A program made the position numbers and the translations under genes. The notes beneath the pieces were generated by a model. The model worked only from the letters and a program-made list of their open reading frames with translations. It was not told where the DNA came from and searched no databases. Below are positions 51,048 through 59,751 of a stretch of 64,000 nucleotides of DNA, piece after piece. The stretch comes from UBA5793 sp040255465 (GTDB lineage Bacteria > Planctomycetota > Phycisphaerae > Phycisphaerales > UBA5793): the NCBI GenBank assembly GCA_040255465.1, contig JBDZVA010000001.1:186001-250000 (forward strand), given 5' to 3'. How positions within the stretch are numbered: position 1 is the first letter of the stretch; every line of letters starts with the position of its first letter.

Positions 51048-51943
51048 CCGCAATGAAGTCTCAGTCGCTATCATCGCGCGAGATGACGCCTGTCTGGCAA
51101 CTTGCACATGGGCGCGAACTGGCGCTGGATCGTTTTCGATTGATGGCGATCCTGAACGCGACGCCGGATTCGTTTTCGGATGGCGGCCGGTTTCTTGACG
51201 CGCAAGTGGCGATCGACCACGCAAAACGATGCCTTGACCAAGGCGCCGCGATCATCGACATTGGCGGCGAAAGCACGCGGCCGGGCGCGCGGCGCATCGA
51301 CGCGGCTGAACAACTGCGGCGGGTGCGGCCGATCATCGAGGGCGTGGCGTCGCTGGGCGCGCTAATCAGCATTGACACGACGCTGTCGGAGGTGGCGCGG
51401 GCGGCGATCGACGCGGGTGCGCACGTCATTAGCGATGTTTCGGCCGGCGTGGAAGATCCCGACATGTTGCCCCTCGCTGCGGACTCGGGTGCGGGCCTGA
51501 TTCTCATGCATCGCCTGCGGCCTCCTGATTCGGACTCCTACAGCGATCAGTACGCGGCGCCGCCGAAGTACGACGATGTGTTTGCCGATGTGAAAGCATG
51601 GCTGATGACCCGCGTCGAGGCGGCCGGAGATGATGGTGTTTCGCGAGAACAGATTGTCCTCGACCCCGGCCTGGGCTTTGGAAAAACCGTGGACCAGAAC
51701 TTTGAACTCATCGCCCGCGTATCGGAGTGGCGCTCGACGGGATTCCCGGTGCTTTGCGGGGCGAGTCGAAAAAGCTTTGTCGGTCGTGTGACGGGCGTTG
51801 AGGAGCCGGCCGACCGCGTGGCGGGCAGCGTGGCGATCGCCGTCGGGCAGTTTCTCGCGGGGGTGAGGCTGTTTCGGGTGCATGATGTGGAGGCGCATCG
51901 TCAGGCGCTGGCGGTTGCTGAGAAGATTGGTGGACGAGCGTAG
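51044..51943 (+). CDS. folP: Dihydropteroate synthase
   Basis: 299 residues. It joins p-aminobenzoate to the pterin pyrophosphate in folate synthesis. Motifs: LMAILNATPDSFSDGGRF, IDIGGESTRPGA, ISIDTTLSEVA, LDPGLGFGKTVDQN and LCGASRKSFVGRV, covering all pterin and PABA contacts. The start at 51044 lies in the ATGA overlap with the esterase stop; a second ATG is at 51053. Cytoplasmic. The folM-like gene at 59752 may feed the same pathway. Confidence 0.94.
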   Translation: MTAMKSQSLSSREMTPVWQLAHGRELALDRFRLMAILNATPDSFSDGGRFLDAQVAIDHAKRCLDQGAAIIDIGGESTRPGARRIDAAEQLRRVRPIIEGVASLGALISIDTTLSEVARAAIDAGAHVISDVSAGVEDPDMLPLAADSGAGLILMHRLRPPDSDSYSDQYAAPPKYDDVFADVKAWLMTRVEAAGDDGVSREQIVLDPGLGFGKTVDQNFELIARVSEWRSTGFPVLCGASRKSFVGRVTGVEEPADRVAGSVAIAVGQFLAGVRLFRVHDVEAHRQALAVAEKIGGRA

Positions 51944-52017
51944 GCCCGGGGTTACAATCGCATTCGGGCGTCGGAATTGATCCGGAATCGCCCCCAGAAC
52001 AAGGAAAGAGACCAGTC

Positions 52018-52353
52018 ATGGCAGGCGCAAACACACTTGAATTCACCGACGGCAATTTTGACAGCGACGTGCTCAAGGCCGACGTTCCGGTGCTCGTCGA
52101 TTTCTGGGCCGAGTGGTGCCAGCCGTGCCGCATGCTCGCTCCAACCATCGAAAAACTGGCCAACGATTTCAAGGGTCGTGTGAAAGTCGGCAAGCTCGAC
52201 ACCGACTCCAATCGCCAGGTCGCCGTGAAATTCGGCATCACCGCCATTCCCACCGTGATCCTGTTCAAGGACGGGGAAGTGCACTCCAAGGTCGTGGGCC
52301 TTAAGAGCGAGGCGGACTTCAAGACCATGCTCGAGGGCGCGATCGCCGGCTGA
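52018..52353 (+). CDS. trxA: Thioredoxin (main TrxA candidate)
   Basis: 111 residues. WAEWCQPCRML with Cys34 and Cys37, and TAIPTVILF with the cis-Pro. It follows the canonical N-terminal FTDGNFDSDVLKADVPVLVDFWAEW plan closely. Strong purine-rich ribosome site (AAGGAAAGAG). Like the copy at 44537 it has WCQPC rather than WCGPC. Which of the two is the housekeeping protein is not certain; this one is not in the TetR cluster. Confidence 0.93.
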   Translation: MAGANTLEFTDGNFDSDVLKADVPVLVDFWAEWCQPCRMLAPTIEKLANDFKGRVKVGKLDTDSNRQVAVKFGITAIPTVILFKDGEVHSKVVGLKSEADFKTMLEGAIAG

Positions 52354-52364
52354 GTCGTGCAGAA

Positions 52365-52925
52365 ATGGGTGGGCTCGGCATGCGCCACGTCTCGCCTGAC
52401 CGCTGGAAGTGGGCCTTGATTGGCTACGGGGCGGCGGGAGTCGCGGCCGCGGCGCTGATCGAACCATTGGGAAATGCTGCGGCCATGGCGGGCGTGAACG
52501 GCGTCCTGGGCGTCGTGCTCGTCGCCAACCTCATCTACCCTGCGGCCGTAATTGCCGTGGCAGTGTGGTATCCGAGGCTGCGCCTCATTCCACCTGGTGC
52601 GGTGCTCAGCCTGGTGGGATTCACGGCTGTGCGAATGGCGTGGCGCGATATCCGATTCTGGAACTGGACGCCAGACCTATTTCTGAGCACGGTCCACCCG
52701 ATCATCGTGGCGGGAACGGTTGTCGCGGCCATGGTTGCCGCCGGAGCGTGTCTGGCCCTGCGAGGGATCCGACGGGTCGGCATCGCGGACGCGCATCTGC
52801 GCTGCGGAGCGTGTGGATACCTGGTTCGCAAAGCGGCGGCGGGTGAACCGATTGCCGGCAGGGCCCAATGTCCGGAATGCGGAGCGGCGATTGATGGCGA
52901 TCCCGCGACTGAAGCGCGCCTGTGA
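52365..52925 (+). CDS. Membrane protein with C-terminal zinc ribbon
   Basis: 186 residues; ATG 52365, with 52380 as an alternative that has GGTGGG upstream. Four predicted transmembrane helices (WALIGYGAAGVAAAALI, VLGVVLVANLIYPAAVIAVAVW, GAVLSLVGFTAV, IIVAGTVVAAMVAAGACLAL), then a rubredoxin-like knuckle pair LRCGACGYLV and AQCPECGAAI. Planctomycetes encode many membrane proteins with such terminal ribbons. Function unknown. Confidence 0.7.
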   Translation: MGGLGMRHVSPDRWKWALIGYGAAGVAAAALIEPLGNAAAMAGVNGVLGVVLVANLIYPAAVIAVAVWYPRLRLIPPGAVLSLVGFTAVRMAWRDIRFWNWTPDLFLSTVHPIIVAGTVVAAMVAAGACLALRGIRRVGIADAHLRCGACGYLVRKAAAGEPIAGRAQCPECGAAIDGDPATEARL

Positions 52926-53007
52926 TCAGCCCGAGGATTGCGCGAACAACCGCACTGATCCAATCTCTCAAACCGATGAAGCCGGTGAACAGTCCAGGTG
53001 CTTGACT

Positions 53008-55266
53008 TTACGAGATCACGTGCTCGGCGTTCTGTGCGCCGTTGCTGATCTCGCCCCATCGCTGGGTGTCCATGAGCGGGGCGTCGAGATCGTCATCCGC
53101 GAAGACTGATGCCGAGCGGCGCAATTTCAGGTAGACCGGCAGGCCGATCAGGAACAACGCGCCAACGGATGAGCCGAAGGCGATGCCGGCGACCTGCACG
53201 CGATTGTCCTTGGCAGGCAGAGGCTCGACGGTGGCGGGAACAGCGAGGTTGGTTGTGGCGCCATCGGTGCGGCGGCCTCGTTCGGCATTTGAGGCGCTGA
53301 CCAAGCCAATGGAATAGGTCTCGAGCAGGCGCTGCACTTCATCGCGGCCGTTGGTGGTGAGTTCGAGGTTGATCGTTCCGGGCTGGGGTGAGCCGTGGAC
53401 GAGATTGGCTTCGAGGAACGAGCGGAGTTTGGCGGGTTCAGAGAGGTCCGTGTAGCCGCGCTGACGCAGTCGCTCTGCGATCCCGTTGACGACGGTGTCG
53501 CTCATCAGCATCTGCTCATGAACCGTCTGCCAGAGATTGATCTGTGTTTCGGTGAGCGGGAAGCCGGGCTTGGCCTTGGCTTCGATGGTGGCGCGGGCGG
53601 TGTAGGCGGTGGGCCAGAAGGTCATGACGCCGAAGTAGCTCGCGGCGCCCAGAATGGAAATGGTCAGCACGATGAGGAAGAGGTTGGTCACGGCGCTGGA
53701 GCGGGCCCAGCGGCGAATCATGCGCTGCTCGGCGAGTTCGAGATTCCGCCGCACATCCTGAAGCGTTCGCTTCTCCTCTTCGAACTCGCGCACGCCATGC
53801 GCCTGCTGCTTGACGACGTCGCGGGCCTTGTTAAGTCGGTGTGAACGATCTTTGATCGCCTGGCGCATCCGCTGGAGTCGCTGGCGACGGATGCGAGTGA
53901 ACTCATCGCTCGCCGACTGCGAGATCGTCCCTTCCGGCGAGCCGGTGGGGCGCGTCTGCAACTCTTCGATCGTCTCCGTGAGCTGATTGATCTCCGCGAC
54001 TCGCTGGGCGGTTTCGGCCTGCGCGTCCTTGAGGGATTGCTGCATCGAGCGGATGTGGTGGCTGAGTTCTTCGATGGCCTGATCGCGCTTGGCGAGTTCC
54101 TCGTCGGTGGCTTGCGTGGCGGTGGAAGTGGTTTGCGCCGCCGCCTGGACCTGCGCTTCAAGTCCCTTGATTTCCTGCTCAAGTGCGGCAATGCGTTCAT
54201 CGCGCGCGGCGACGACGCCCGGGTCGACGCCGGTGGGCTCGCCGCTGCCCGTGGGGGCGTTGGCGAGTTGTGATTCGAGTTCGGCGATGCGGCGGTCGCG
54301 CTCTTCGAGTGCGGCCAGAGCAGCAGTACCCGCCTGGATCTGTTCGGACTGGCCGTCGAGCGCCTTGCCGAGGTCCATGAGTTTGCGCTTGGTGGCTTCG
54401 AGTTGCTCGTGGCGCGTGTGGATTTCGCTTTGAGCCTTGTTCAGCGCGGCTTCCAGTTCGGTGACTCGACGTTGCGCCGCTTCGAGGTCCGCCTGGAGCG
54501 AATCGGTGCGCAGGGCCGCCTGCTCGAGCTCAGCCTGGTGCGCCTTGGCGGATTTGCCTGATTCGGCGCGCTGAACTTCGAGGTGCTCCTTGAGAGCGGC
54601 GACCTGCTTGCGCGCTTCGTCGAGCTGCGACTGCAACTCAGCGTTTCGCTCATCGCGCTCCTGCTGAATCTCGTCCATGCGCTTGTCGACGGCCTGCATC
54701 GCCTGTCGGTGCTCGTCCTCGCAGCGCGTTCGCTGGGCCTCGAGATCGGCGAGTTGCTGTTTGAGCTGCGCGCGGTCGGCCTCGAGCGATTCAGCCTTGG
54801 CGCGATACTGCGTCTGCTCGGCCGCCAGGTGCTCGCGATCCTGGTTGAGGGCCGCACGCTGGTGGTCGATCGCCTCGCGCTCCTGTGCGAGCGCGGTGCG
54901 GTCGGCCTCGATCGATTGCTTGAGTTGTTCGAGTTCGCGGCGTTCGTTGTCGGCGAGTTCGCAGAGTGACTCCGCGTGCTTCTCGCGCTGCTCGATTTCC
55001 TCGGAGCGCTGTTTGAGGGCGGCGGACGCCTGTTCGAGCTCCTCGCCGCGCTGGTCGAGTTCGGCCTGCCGCTTCTCGAGCGCCGCCTGCTTCTGATGGA
55101 TGGAGTCAACGACGGCGCCGCTCTCCTTGGAGACCTTGCGGAGTCGTTCGAGGCGGCCTTCGACGTCGGCGATGATGTCCAGCACATCGTCGTTGAGGGA
55201 ATCGCGCTGCTGGGCAGAGGACTGGGACTGAGAAGGGGCGTTCTCGACGTCGTGCGAATCGGCCAT
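53008..55266 (-). CDS. Long coiled-coil protein with Wzz-like membrane domain
   Basis: 752 residues from ATG 55266 (GAGG 8 bases upstream). Residues 20-480 are an almost unbroken coiled coil rich in Glu, Gln, Arg and Ala. A transmembrane helix follows (AVTNLFLIVLTISILGAASYFGV), then a periplasmic stretch resembling chain-length determinant proteins (YTARATIEAKAKPGFPLTETQ, MLMSDTVVNGIAERLR), and a second helix (VQVAGIAFGSSVGALFLIGLPVYL). Wzz proteins are normally periplasmic coils with short cytoplasmic ends; here the coil is on the cytoplasmic side. A role in polysaccharide export or cell organisation is speculative. Confidence 0.7.
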   Translation of the reverse strand: MADSHDVENAPSQSQSSAQQRDSLNDDVLDIIADVEGRLERLRKVSKESGAVVDSIHQKQAALEKRQAELDQRGEELEQASAALKQRSEEIEQREKHAESLCELADNERRELEQLKQSIEADRTALAQEREAIDHQRAALNQDREHLAAEQTQYRAKAESLEADRAQLKQQLADLEAQRTRCEDEHRQAMQAVDKRMDEIQQERDERNAELQSQLDEARKQVAALKEHLEVQRAESGKSAKAHQAELEQAALRTDSLQADLEAAQRRVTELEAALNKAQSEIHTRHEQLEATKRKLMDLGKALDGQSEQIQAGTAALAALEERDRRIAELESQLANAPTGSGEPTGVDPGVVAARDERIAALEQEIKGLEAQVQAAAQTTSTATQATDEELAKRDQAIEELSHHIRSMQQSLKDAQAETAQRVAEINQLTETIEELQTRPTGSPEGTISQSASDEFTRIRRQRLQRMRQAIKDRSHRLNKARDVVKQQAHGVREFEEEKRTLQDVRRNLELAEQRMIRRWARSSAVTNLFLIVLTISILGAASYFGVMTFWPTAYTARATIEAKAKPGFPLTETQINLWQTVHEQMLMSDTVVNGIAERLRQRGYTDLSEPAKLRSFLEANLVHGSPQPGTINLELTTNGRDEVQRLLETYSIGLVSASNAERGRRTDGATTNLAVPATVEPLPAKDNRVQVAGIAFGSSVGALFLIGLPVYLKLRRSASVFADDDLDAPLMDTQRWGEISNGAQNAEHVIS

Positions 55267-55462
55267 GATCATCACCTCGAAGGCTGCAGGGCGGTGGTTC
55301 GTGCGCTCGTGGTCGTTATCGGCGTGAAGGCAGGCAAACTGAACCGCGCAGCGCCGGAAGTGACGGGAGATTACGGCCTTTCCCGATACGCCCGATGATT
55401 CGCCCTCTCCTACGATTTCAGGCCCGGTGGCGGCGGGTTTTGACCGTCAGGAAATCGCAGAA

Positions 55463-56605
55463 ATGAACCACGCGCTCAGATACATTGCGGACAAGATCGA
55501 GCGGCAGGAGCGACTCACCCTTGATGAGGGGATGGTCCTGTTCCAGACGCCGGACCTGTGGGAAGTCTGCCGCCTGGCCAACCGCGTCCGCGAGCGGTTA
55601 CACGGCAAGCGGGCGTACTACAACGTGAACCGGCACGTGAACTACACGAATGTCTGCGCTCTTTCGTGCAAGTTCTGCTCGTTCTACCGCAAGAGGGATG
55701 ATGACGGCGCGTACGAATACGACGTGGAGGCGGTTCGGGCGGAGGCGATCGGAGCGCAGGAAGCCGGCGCGACGGAGATTCACATCGTTGGGGGTTTGCA
55801 TCCGTGGCTGCCGTTTTCGTACTACACCGACATGCTTGCGGCGATTCGCGAGAGCGCACCAAAGCTGCACATCAAGGCATTCACGGCCGTGGAGATCGTT
55901 CACCTGGCGCGCATCGCCAGGCGGCCCAACGACATTGCCGGCGTGCTGCGCGACCTGAAGGAAGCGGGGCTCGGCTCATTGCCCGGCGGCGGGGCGGAAG
56001 TGTTTGACGATCGCGTGCATGATGAGGCGTTCAAGGGCAAAATCCGCAGCGACAAGTGGCTTGAGGTACATCGCGAAGCGCACAAGCTGGGCCTGAACAC
56101 CAATGCGACGATTCTGTATGGACACATTGAGTCGCTCGAAGATCGACTGCACCACATGGACCTGCTGCGAACGGCGCAGGATGAGGCCATTGCAGCGGGC
56201 GCGGGTTCGGGGCGATTCCAGACGATCATCCCGCTGCCGTTCATTCCCGACGACAGCGAACTGGAGCACCTGCCGGGACCGAGCGGCGTGGAGAATCTGC
56301 GCATGCTGGCGGTGTGTCGACTGATGCTCGACAACTTCGCACACGTCAAGACGTTCTGGATCATGCAGACGCTGGAGATGGCGGAACTCATGCTGCAGGC
56401 GGGGGCGGATGACATCGACGGCACGGTGGTGTGGTACGACATCACCAAGGTCGGCGGCAGCGACACGCACCAGGAGACGGATGCGCGGCGGCTGTGCCAG
56501 GTCATTCGTAACGCCGGATACGAACCCATCGAGCGCGATACGTTGTATCGGCCGATCGCCCGCGACGGGGCGGAGTGGCGCGTGGCTGAAGTCGCTGCCG
56601 TCTAG
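55463..56605 (+). CDS. mqnE: Aminofutalosine synthase (radical SAM)
   Basis: 380 residues from ATG 55463. MqnE adds the radical from SAM to the enolpyruvyl compound 3-((1-carboxyvinyl)oxy)benzoate in the futalosine route to menaquinone. The [4Fe-4S] cluster Cys are 65, 69 and 72 in YTNVCALSCKFCSFYRK. The segments HIVGGLHPWLPFSYY, SLPGGGAEVF and IPLPFIPDDSELEHL match MqnE more than MqnC. No other mqn gene is near. The frame extends to a GTG at 55427 without similarity. Confidence 0.88.
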   Translation: MNHALRYIADKIERQERLTLDEGMVLFQTPDLWEVCRLANRVRERLHGKRAYYNVNRHVNYTNVCALSCKFCSFYRKRDDDGAYEYDVEAVRAEAIGAQEAGATEIHIVGGLHPWLPFSYYTDMLAAIRESAPKLHIKAFTAVEIVHLARIARRPNDIAGVLRDLKEAGLGSLPGGGAEVFDDRVHDEAFKGKIRSDKWLEVHREAHKLGLNTNATILYGHIESLEDRLHHMDLLRTAQDEAIAAGAGSGRFQTIIPLPFIPDDSELEHLPGPSGVENLRMLAVCRLMLDNFAHVKTFWIMQTLEMAELMLQAGADDIDGTVVWYDITKVGGSDTHQETDARRLCQVIRNAGYEPIERDTLYRPIARDGAEWRVAEVAAV

Positions 56606-56633
56606 CAGCGACGCGACACGATGCGAATCGTCC

Positions 56634-57443
56634 CTATCGCGCCAGGTGCCACAGAAAGATTCCGGCGGCGACGGCGACGTTGAGCGAGTCGTTGCCCAGG
56701 TGCATTGGGATCGTCAGACGGCGATCGCAGACACTCAACCAGTAGTGTTCAAGACCCTGCGACTCGCTGCCAAACACGATGGCCAGGCGATCCGAGCGCG
56801 TCGTATCGCCGCTAAGCACCTCGGCGGCGGGGTCATCAACGACAGTTGCAGCGATCTCGACGTTCCACTTTTCGTGCAGTGCAACCAGATCGGCGCGGAG
56901 ATCTTGCGAACGCACGATCGGTAGCGTGAACACGGCCCCCATCGAGACGCGCACGACCCGGCGAAAGAACGGATCGCACGATCGCTGGCCGATGAGCATG
57001 GCGTCGGCGCCCATCGAGCCGGCGATGCGGATGAGCGCGCCGAGGTTTTCAGTGTTGTGAATCTCGGGGCAGACGACCAGCGTGGTGCGTTTTGCGTTTG
57101 GCTGGTTCATCAGATCATCAAGAGATGGATTGGGCGGGCGGCGGCCGCAGGCGATCATGCCGGAGTGAAACTTGAAACCGAGGATGGCGTCGATGACCGG
57201 GTCGCTGGCGGCGTAGATGGGACAGCCGGGTGGCGCGAGCGCGGCGATTTCCTCTGCTCGCTTTTCCTGCACGAGCACGGAATCGGTTTCGATGCGACTG
57301 GCGAGCAGGCGGCGCACGAGGTGCTCGCTTTCGGCAATGAACAACTCGCCCTGCGCCCTGGCCAGATCGCGGTCGCGCGTATTCATGTAGGGCCAGAGTC
57401 GCGGATCGTCGGGTGAGTCGATGTGGATCACGGCGGCGGGCAT
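56634..57443 (-). CDS. SpoU/TrmH family RNA 2'-O-methyltransferase
   Basis: 269 residues. SPOUT motifs: PEIHNTENLGALIRIAGSMG (motif 1), LAIVFGSESQGL (motif 2) and IPMHLGNDSLNVAVAAGIFLW (motif 3), with the knot that binds SAM. An N-terminal substrate domain (ELFIAESEHLVRRLLAS) is as in rRNA Gm methylases. The exact nucleotide target is not readable. Confidence 0.9.
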   Translation of the reverse strand: MPAAVIHIDSPDDPRLWPYMNTRDRDLARAQGELFIAESEHLVRRLLASRIETDSVLVQEKRAEEIAALAPPGCPIYAASDPVIDAILGFKFHSGMIACGRRPPNPSLDDLMNQPNAKRTTLVVCPEIHNTENLGALIRIAGSMGADAMLIGQRSCDPFFRRVVRVSMGAVFTLPIVRSQDLRADLVALHEKWNVEIAATVVDDPAAEVLSGDTTRSDRLAIVFGSESQGLEHYWLSVCDRRLTIPMHLGNDSLNVAVAAGIFLWHLAR

Positions 57444-57546
57444 GGCGGATCATACTTCGTTCTACACGGCCGCGCTCCAGTTCGCCGGGCCTCCGCGCGG
57501 CGGCTGACTGCCTATGCTCTGACTTTGCTAATTGATGGAGATGCGC

Positions 57547-58458
57547 ATGCCTCTGGTTGTCACAGGTTCGATCGGGATTGACACGATTCACACGCCCAGC
57601 AGCAGCGCGGCCGAGGTGTTGGGCGGGTCGTGCACCTACTTCGCCGCTGCCGCGAGTTTTTTCCACCCGGTGCGCCTCGTTGCGGCCGTGGGAGAGGATT
57701 TCGACACGCGGTTTCTGGAGACGATCCGGGCGTTCCCTGGAGTTGATCTGGAGGGCCTCGAAACGCGAAAGGGTTCGGAGACGTTTCGCTGGACTGGTCG
57801 CTACCACACGAACATGAACGATCGAGACACGCTGGAGGTTGACCTGGGCGTGCTTGGCGAAGCGCCGCCGCCGGTGCCCGAGTCGTTCCGCGATTCGCAG
57901 TTCATCTTCCTGGCCAACGCGTTTCCCAAGAACCAGATGCAGTTCCTCGAATCGTTCCCGAAGCGGCGTCTGGCGGTGGCGGACACGATGGATCTGTGGA
58001 TCAGCACGGAGCGCGATGCACTCAACGAGCTGCTCGAACGCATCGACGGCCTGGTGCTCAACGATTCGGAAGCGGAGATGATGACGGAGATGAGCAATCC
58101 CGTCAAGGCGGCGCTGACCATTCGCGAGCAGTACAACCTCAAATTCGTCGTGCTCAAGAAGGGCGAGCACGGCTGCCTGCTGGCGCACGAGGAAGGCATG
58201 GCGGTGCTGCCGGCCTATCCGATCGAATCGGTCATTGATCCGACTGGCGCTGGAGATTGCTTCGCGGGCGGAATGATGGGCTATCTCGCCTCGATCAACC
58301 GCACGGACTTCTCGTCAATCCAGCACGCACTGACGCATGGCACGGTCATTTCGAGTTTCACCGTCGAGGCGTTCAGCCTTGAGCGGTTGCGGCAGATCGG
58401 CATTGCGGATATTCACCGGCGGATGATCCAGTTTGCTCGCGCGGTGCGGGTGGTGTGA
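57547..58458 (+). CDS. PfkB family carbohydrate kinase
   Basis: 303 residues from the third of three in-frame ATGs (57547), with GGAG 6 bases upstream. GGSCTYFAAAASFF carries the N-terminal PfkB signature and IDPTGAGDCFAGGMMGYL the C-terminal one with the catalytic Asp and anion hole. Substrate specificity (ribose, adenosine, fructose or other) cannot be read. Three bases before the Nfu-like gene, so likely co-transcribed. Confidence 0.88.
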   Translation: MPLVVTGSIGIDTIHTPSSSAAEVLGGSCTYFAAAASFFHPVRLVAAVGEDFDTRFLETIRAFPGVDLEGLETRKGSETFRWTGRYHTNMNDRDTLEVDLGVLGEAPPPVPESFRDSQFIFLANAFPKNQMQFLESFPKRRLAVADTMDLWISTERDALNELLERIDGLVLNDSEAEMMTEMSNPVKAALTIREQYNLKFVVLKKGEHGCLLAHEEGMAVLPAYPIESVIDPTGAGDCFAGGMMGYLASINRTDFSSIQHALTHGTVISSFTVEAFSLERLRQIGIADIHRRMIQFARAVRVV

Positions 58459-58461
58459 CGC

Positions 58462-58749
58462 ATGGGATTCAAGGTCGTGGACATCGAGGATACGCCGAAC
58501 CCCAATGCGCTGAAGTTCAATCTCGACCAGCCGATCAGCCGGGGAACGCTGAGTTACCTCACTGCTGACAGCGCGGCGGGTCATCCGATCGCGGCGACGC
58601 TGCTGGGTATTGATGGCGTCACGACGCTGATGTTTCGCGGCGACTTCGTGACGGTGAACAAGGCCGCCGACGCGGACTGGGGGCCGATCAAGGCCAAGGT
58701 GCGCAAAGCGCTGGCCGAGGCGGCGCCGCTTTCGGAGGCGGGGTTTTGA
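58462..58749 (+). CDS. NifU-like N-terminal (Nfu_N) domain protein
   Basis: 95 residues with DIEDTPNPNALKFNLDQPI and the later GVTTLMFRGDFVTVNKAADADW, the Nfu N-terminal domain that accompanies Fe-S scaffold proteins. The Cys-containing NifU C-terminal scaffold domain is missing, as in other stand-alone versions. It starts 3 bases after the kinase stop. Cluster binding alone is doubtful; it may work with a partner. Confidence 0.83.
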   Translation: MGFKVVDIEDTPNPNALKFNLDQPISRGTLSYLTADSAAGHPIAATLLGIDGVTTLMFRGDFVTVNKAADADWGPIKAKVRKALAEAAPLSEAGF

Positions 58750-58822
58750 GGGGAAGCCGATTGTGCGCCTCTCCGCAGGGACTTCGTGTCGCGGCGAAAC
58801 GGTCAAACTACAATGCCGCCGC

Positions 58823-59710
58823 ATGACTGAGATCAAACGCATCGAACCGGAGACGCCGCTTGTCGATCTGATGAACGGCAGCGCGCGCTGGGAGATTCCC
58901 GTCCACGAACACGGCTTCATCGCGCTCACGGATGTGATGCCGCGACTCGTGCCGCAGGGACACACGGCTGACTTTGCCATTGTGCAGGCCGCGCGCGTGT
59001 CGTACGGGCAGGGAACCAAGAAGGTGCAGGAGGATCGGGGGCTGGTGCGCTACCTGCTGCGGCACCGGCACACCACGCCGTTCGAGATGGTCGAGTTCAA
59101 GTTCCACATCGCCATGCCGATCTTCGTGGCGCGGCAGTGGATTCGGCACCGCACTGCCAATGTGAATGAGTATTCCGCGCGCTACTCCGTCATGCCCGAC
59201 CGGTTTTATCGGCCGAGTGTGGAAAACGTGCGCAAGCAGTCGATGGCGAATCGACAGGGTGGGGACGAGCCGATCGACGTCGGAACGGCCGAGGAGTTTC
59301 TGGCGTATCTCGCCAGGGCTGAGAGCCTGTACGGCGAATACGAGCGCCTGATGGACAAGGGTGTGTCGCGCGAACTGGCCCGCTGCGGTCTGCCGGTGAG
59401 CGTGTACACCGAGTGGTACTGGAAGTGCGACCTGCACAACGTGCTGCACTTCCTCTCGCTGCGCATGGATCCGCACGCGCAGCAGGAGATTCAGGATTTC
59501 GCCAACGCGATGTACGCGCTGATCGAGCCTATCTGCCCCGTGGCGATGGAGGCGTTTCGCGATTACCGGCTGAACGGAATGTTCCTGACGGGCCTGGAAC
59601 TTGAGGCATTGCGCACGGGCGAATCGCTCAAGACGGAGAACAAGCGCGAGAACGCCGAATGGGAGGCGAAGAAGGCGCGGCTGGGAATGTCGAGCGAACC
59701 TGCCGTTTAG
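58823..59710 (+). CDS. thyX: Flavin-dependent thymidylate synthase
   Basis: 295 residues. It methylates dUMP using methylene-tetrahydrofolate and FAD. The ThyX motif is RHRTANVNEYSARYS; flanking elements are LLRHRHTTPFEMVEFKFHIAMP and the C-terminal HNVLHFLSLRMDPHAQQEIQ. Start 58823 is the ATG where similarity begins; TACAAT at 58808-58813 could be a -10 giving a nearly leaderless transcript. The TAG stop is the first part of a palindrome. Confidence 0.95.
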   Translation: MTEIKRIEPETPLVDLMNGSARWEIPVHEHGFIALTDVMPRLVPQGHTADFAIVQAARVSYGQGTKKVQEDRGLVRYLLRHRHTTPFEMVEFKFHIAMPIFVARQWIRHRTANVNEYSARYSVMPDRFYRPSVENVRKQSMANRQGGDEPIDVGTAEEFLAYLARAESLYGEYERLMDKGVSRELARCGLPVSVYTEWYWKCDLHNVLHFLSLRMDPHAQQEIQDFANAMYALIEPICPVAMEAFRDYRLNGMFLTGLELEALRTGESLKTENKRENAEWEAKKARLGMSSEPAV

Positions 59711-59728
59711 CCGCGACGCATGCGTCGC
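59708..59728. repeat. Palindromic element overlapping the thyX stop codon
   Basis: TAG (stop) plus CC then the perfect 16-bp palindrome GCGACGCATGCGTCGC at 59713-59728. The 16-mer is the same as that at 23668-23683. Confidence 0.7.
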
Positions 59729-59751
59729 CGCAAACGATGGGGCGCACCTGC

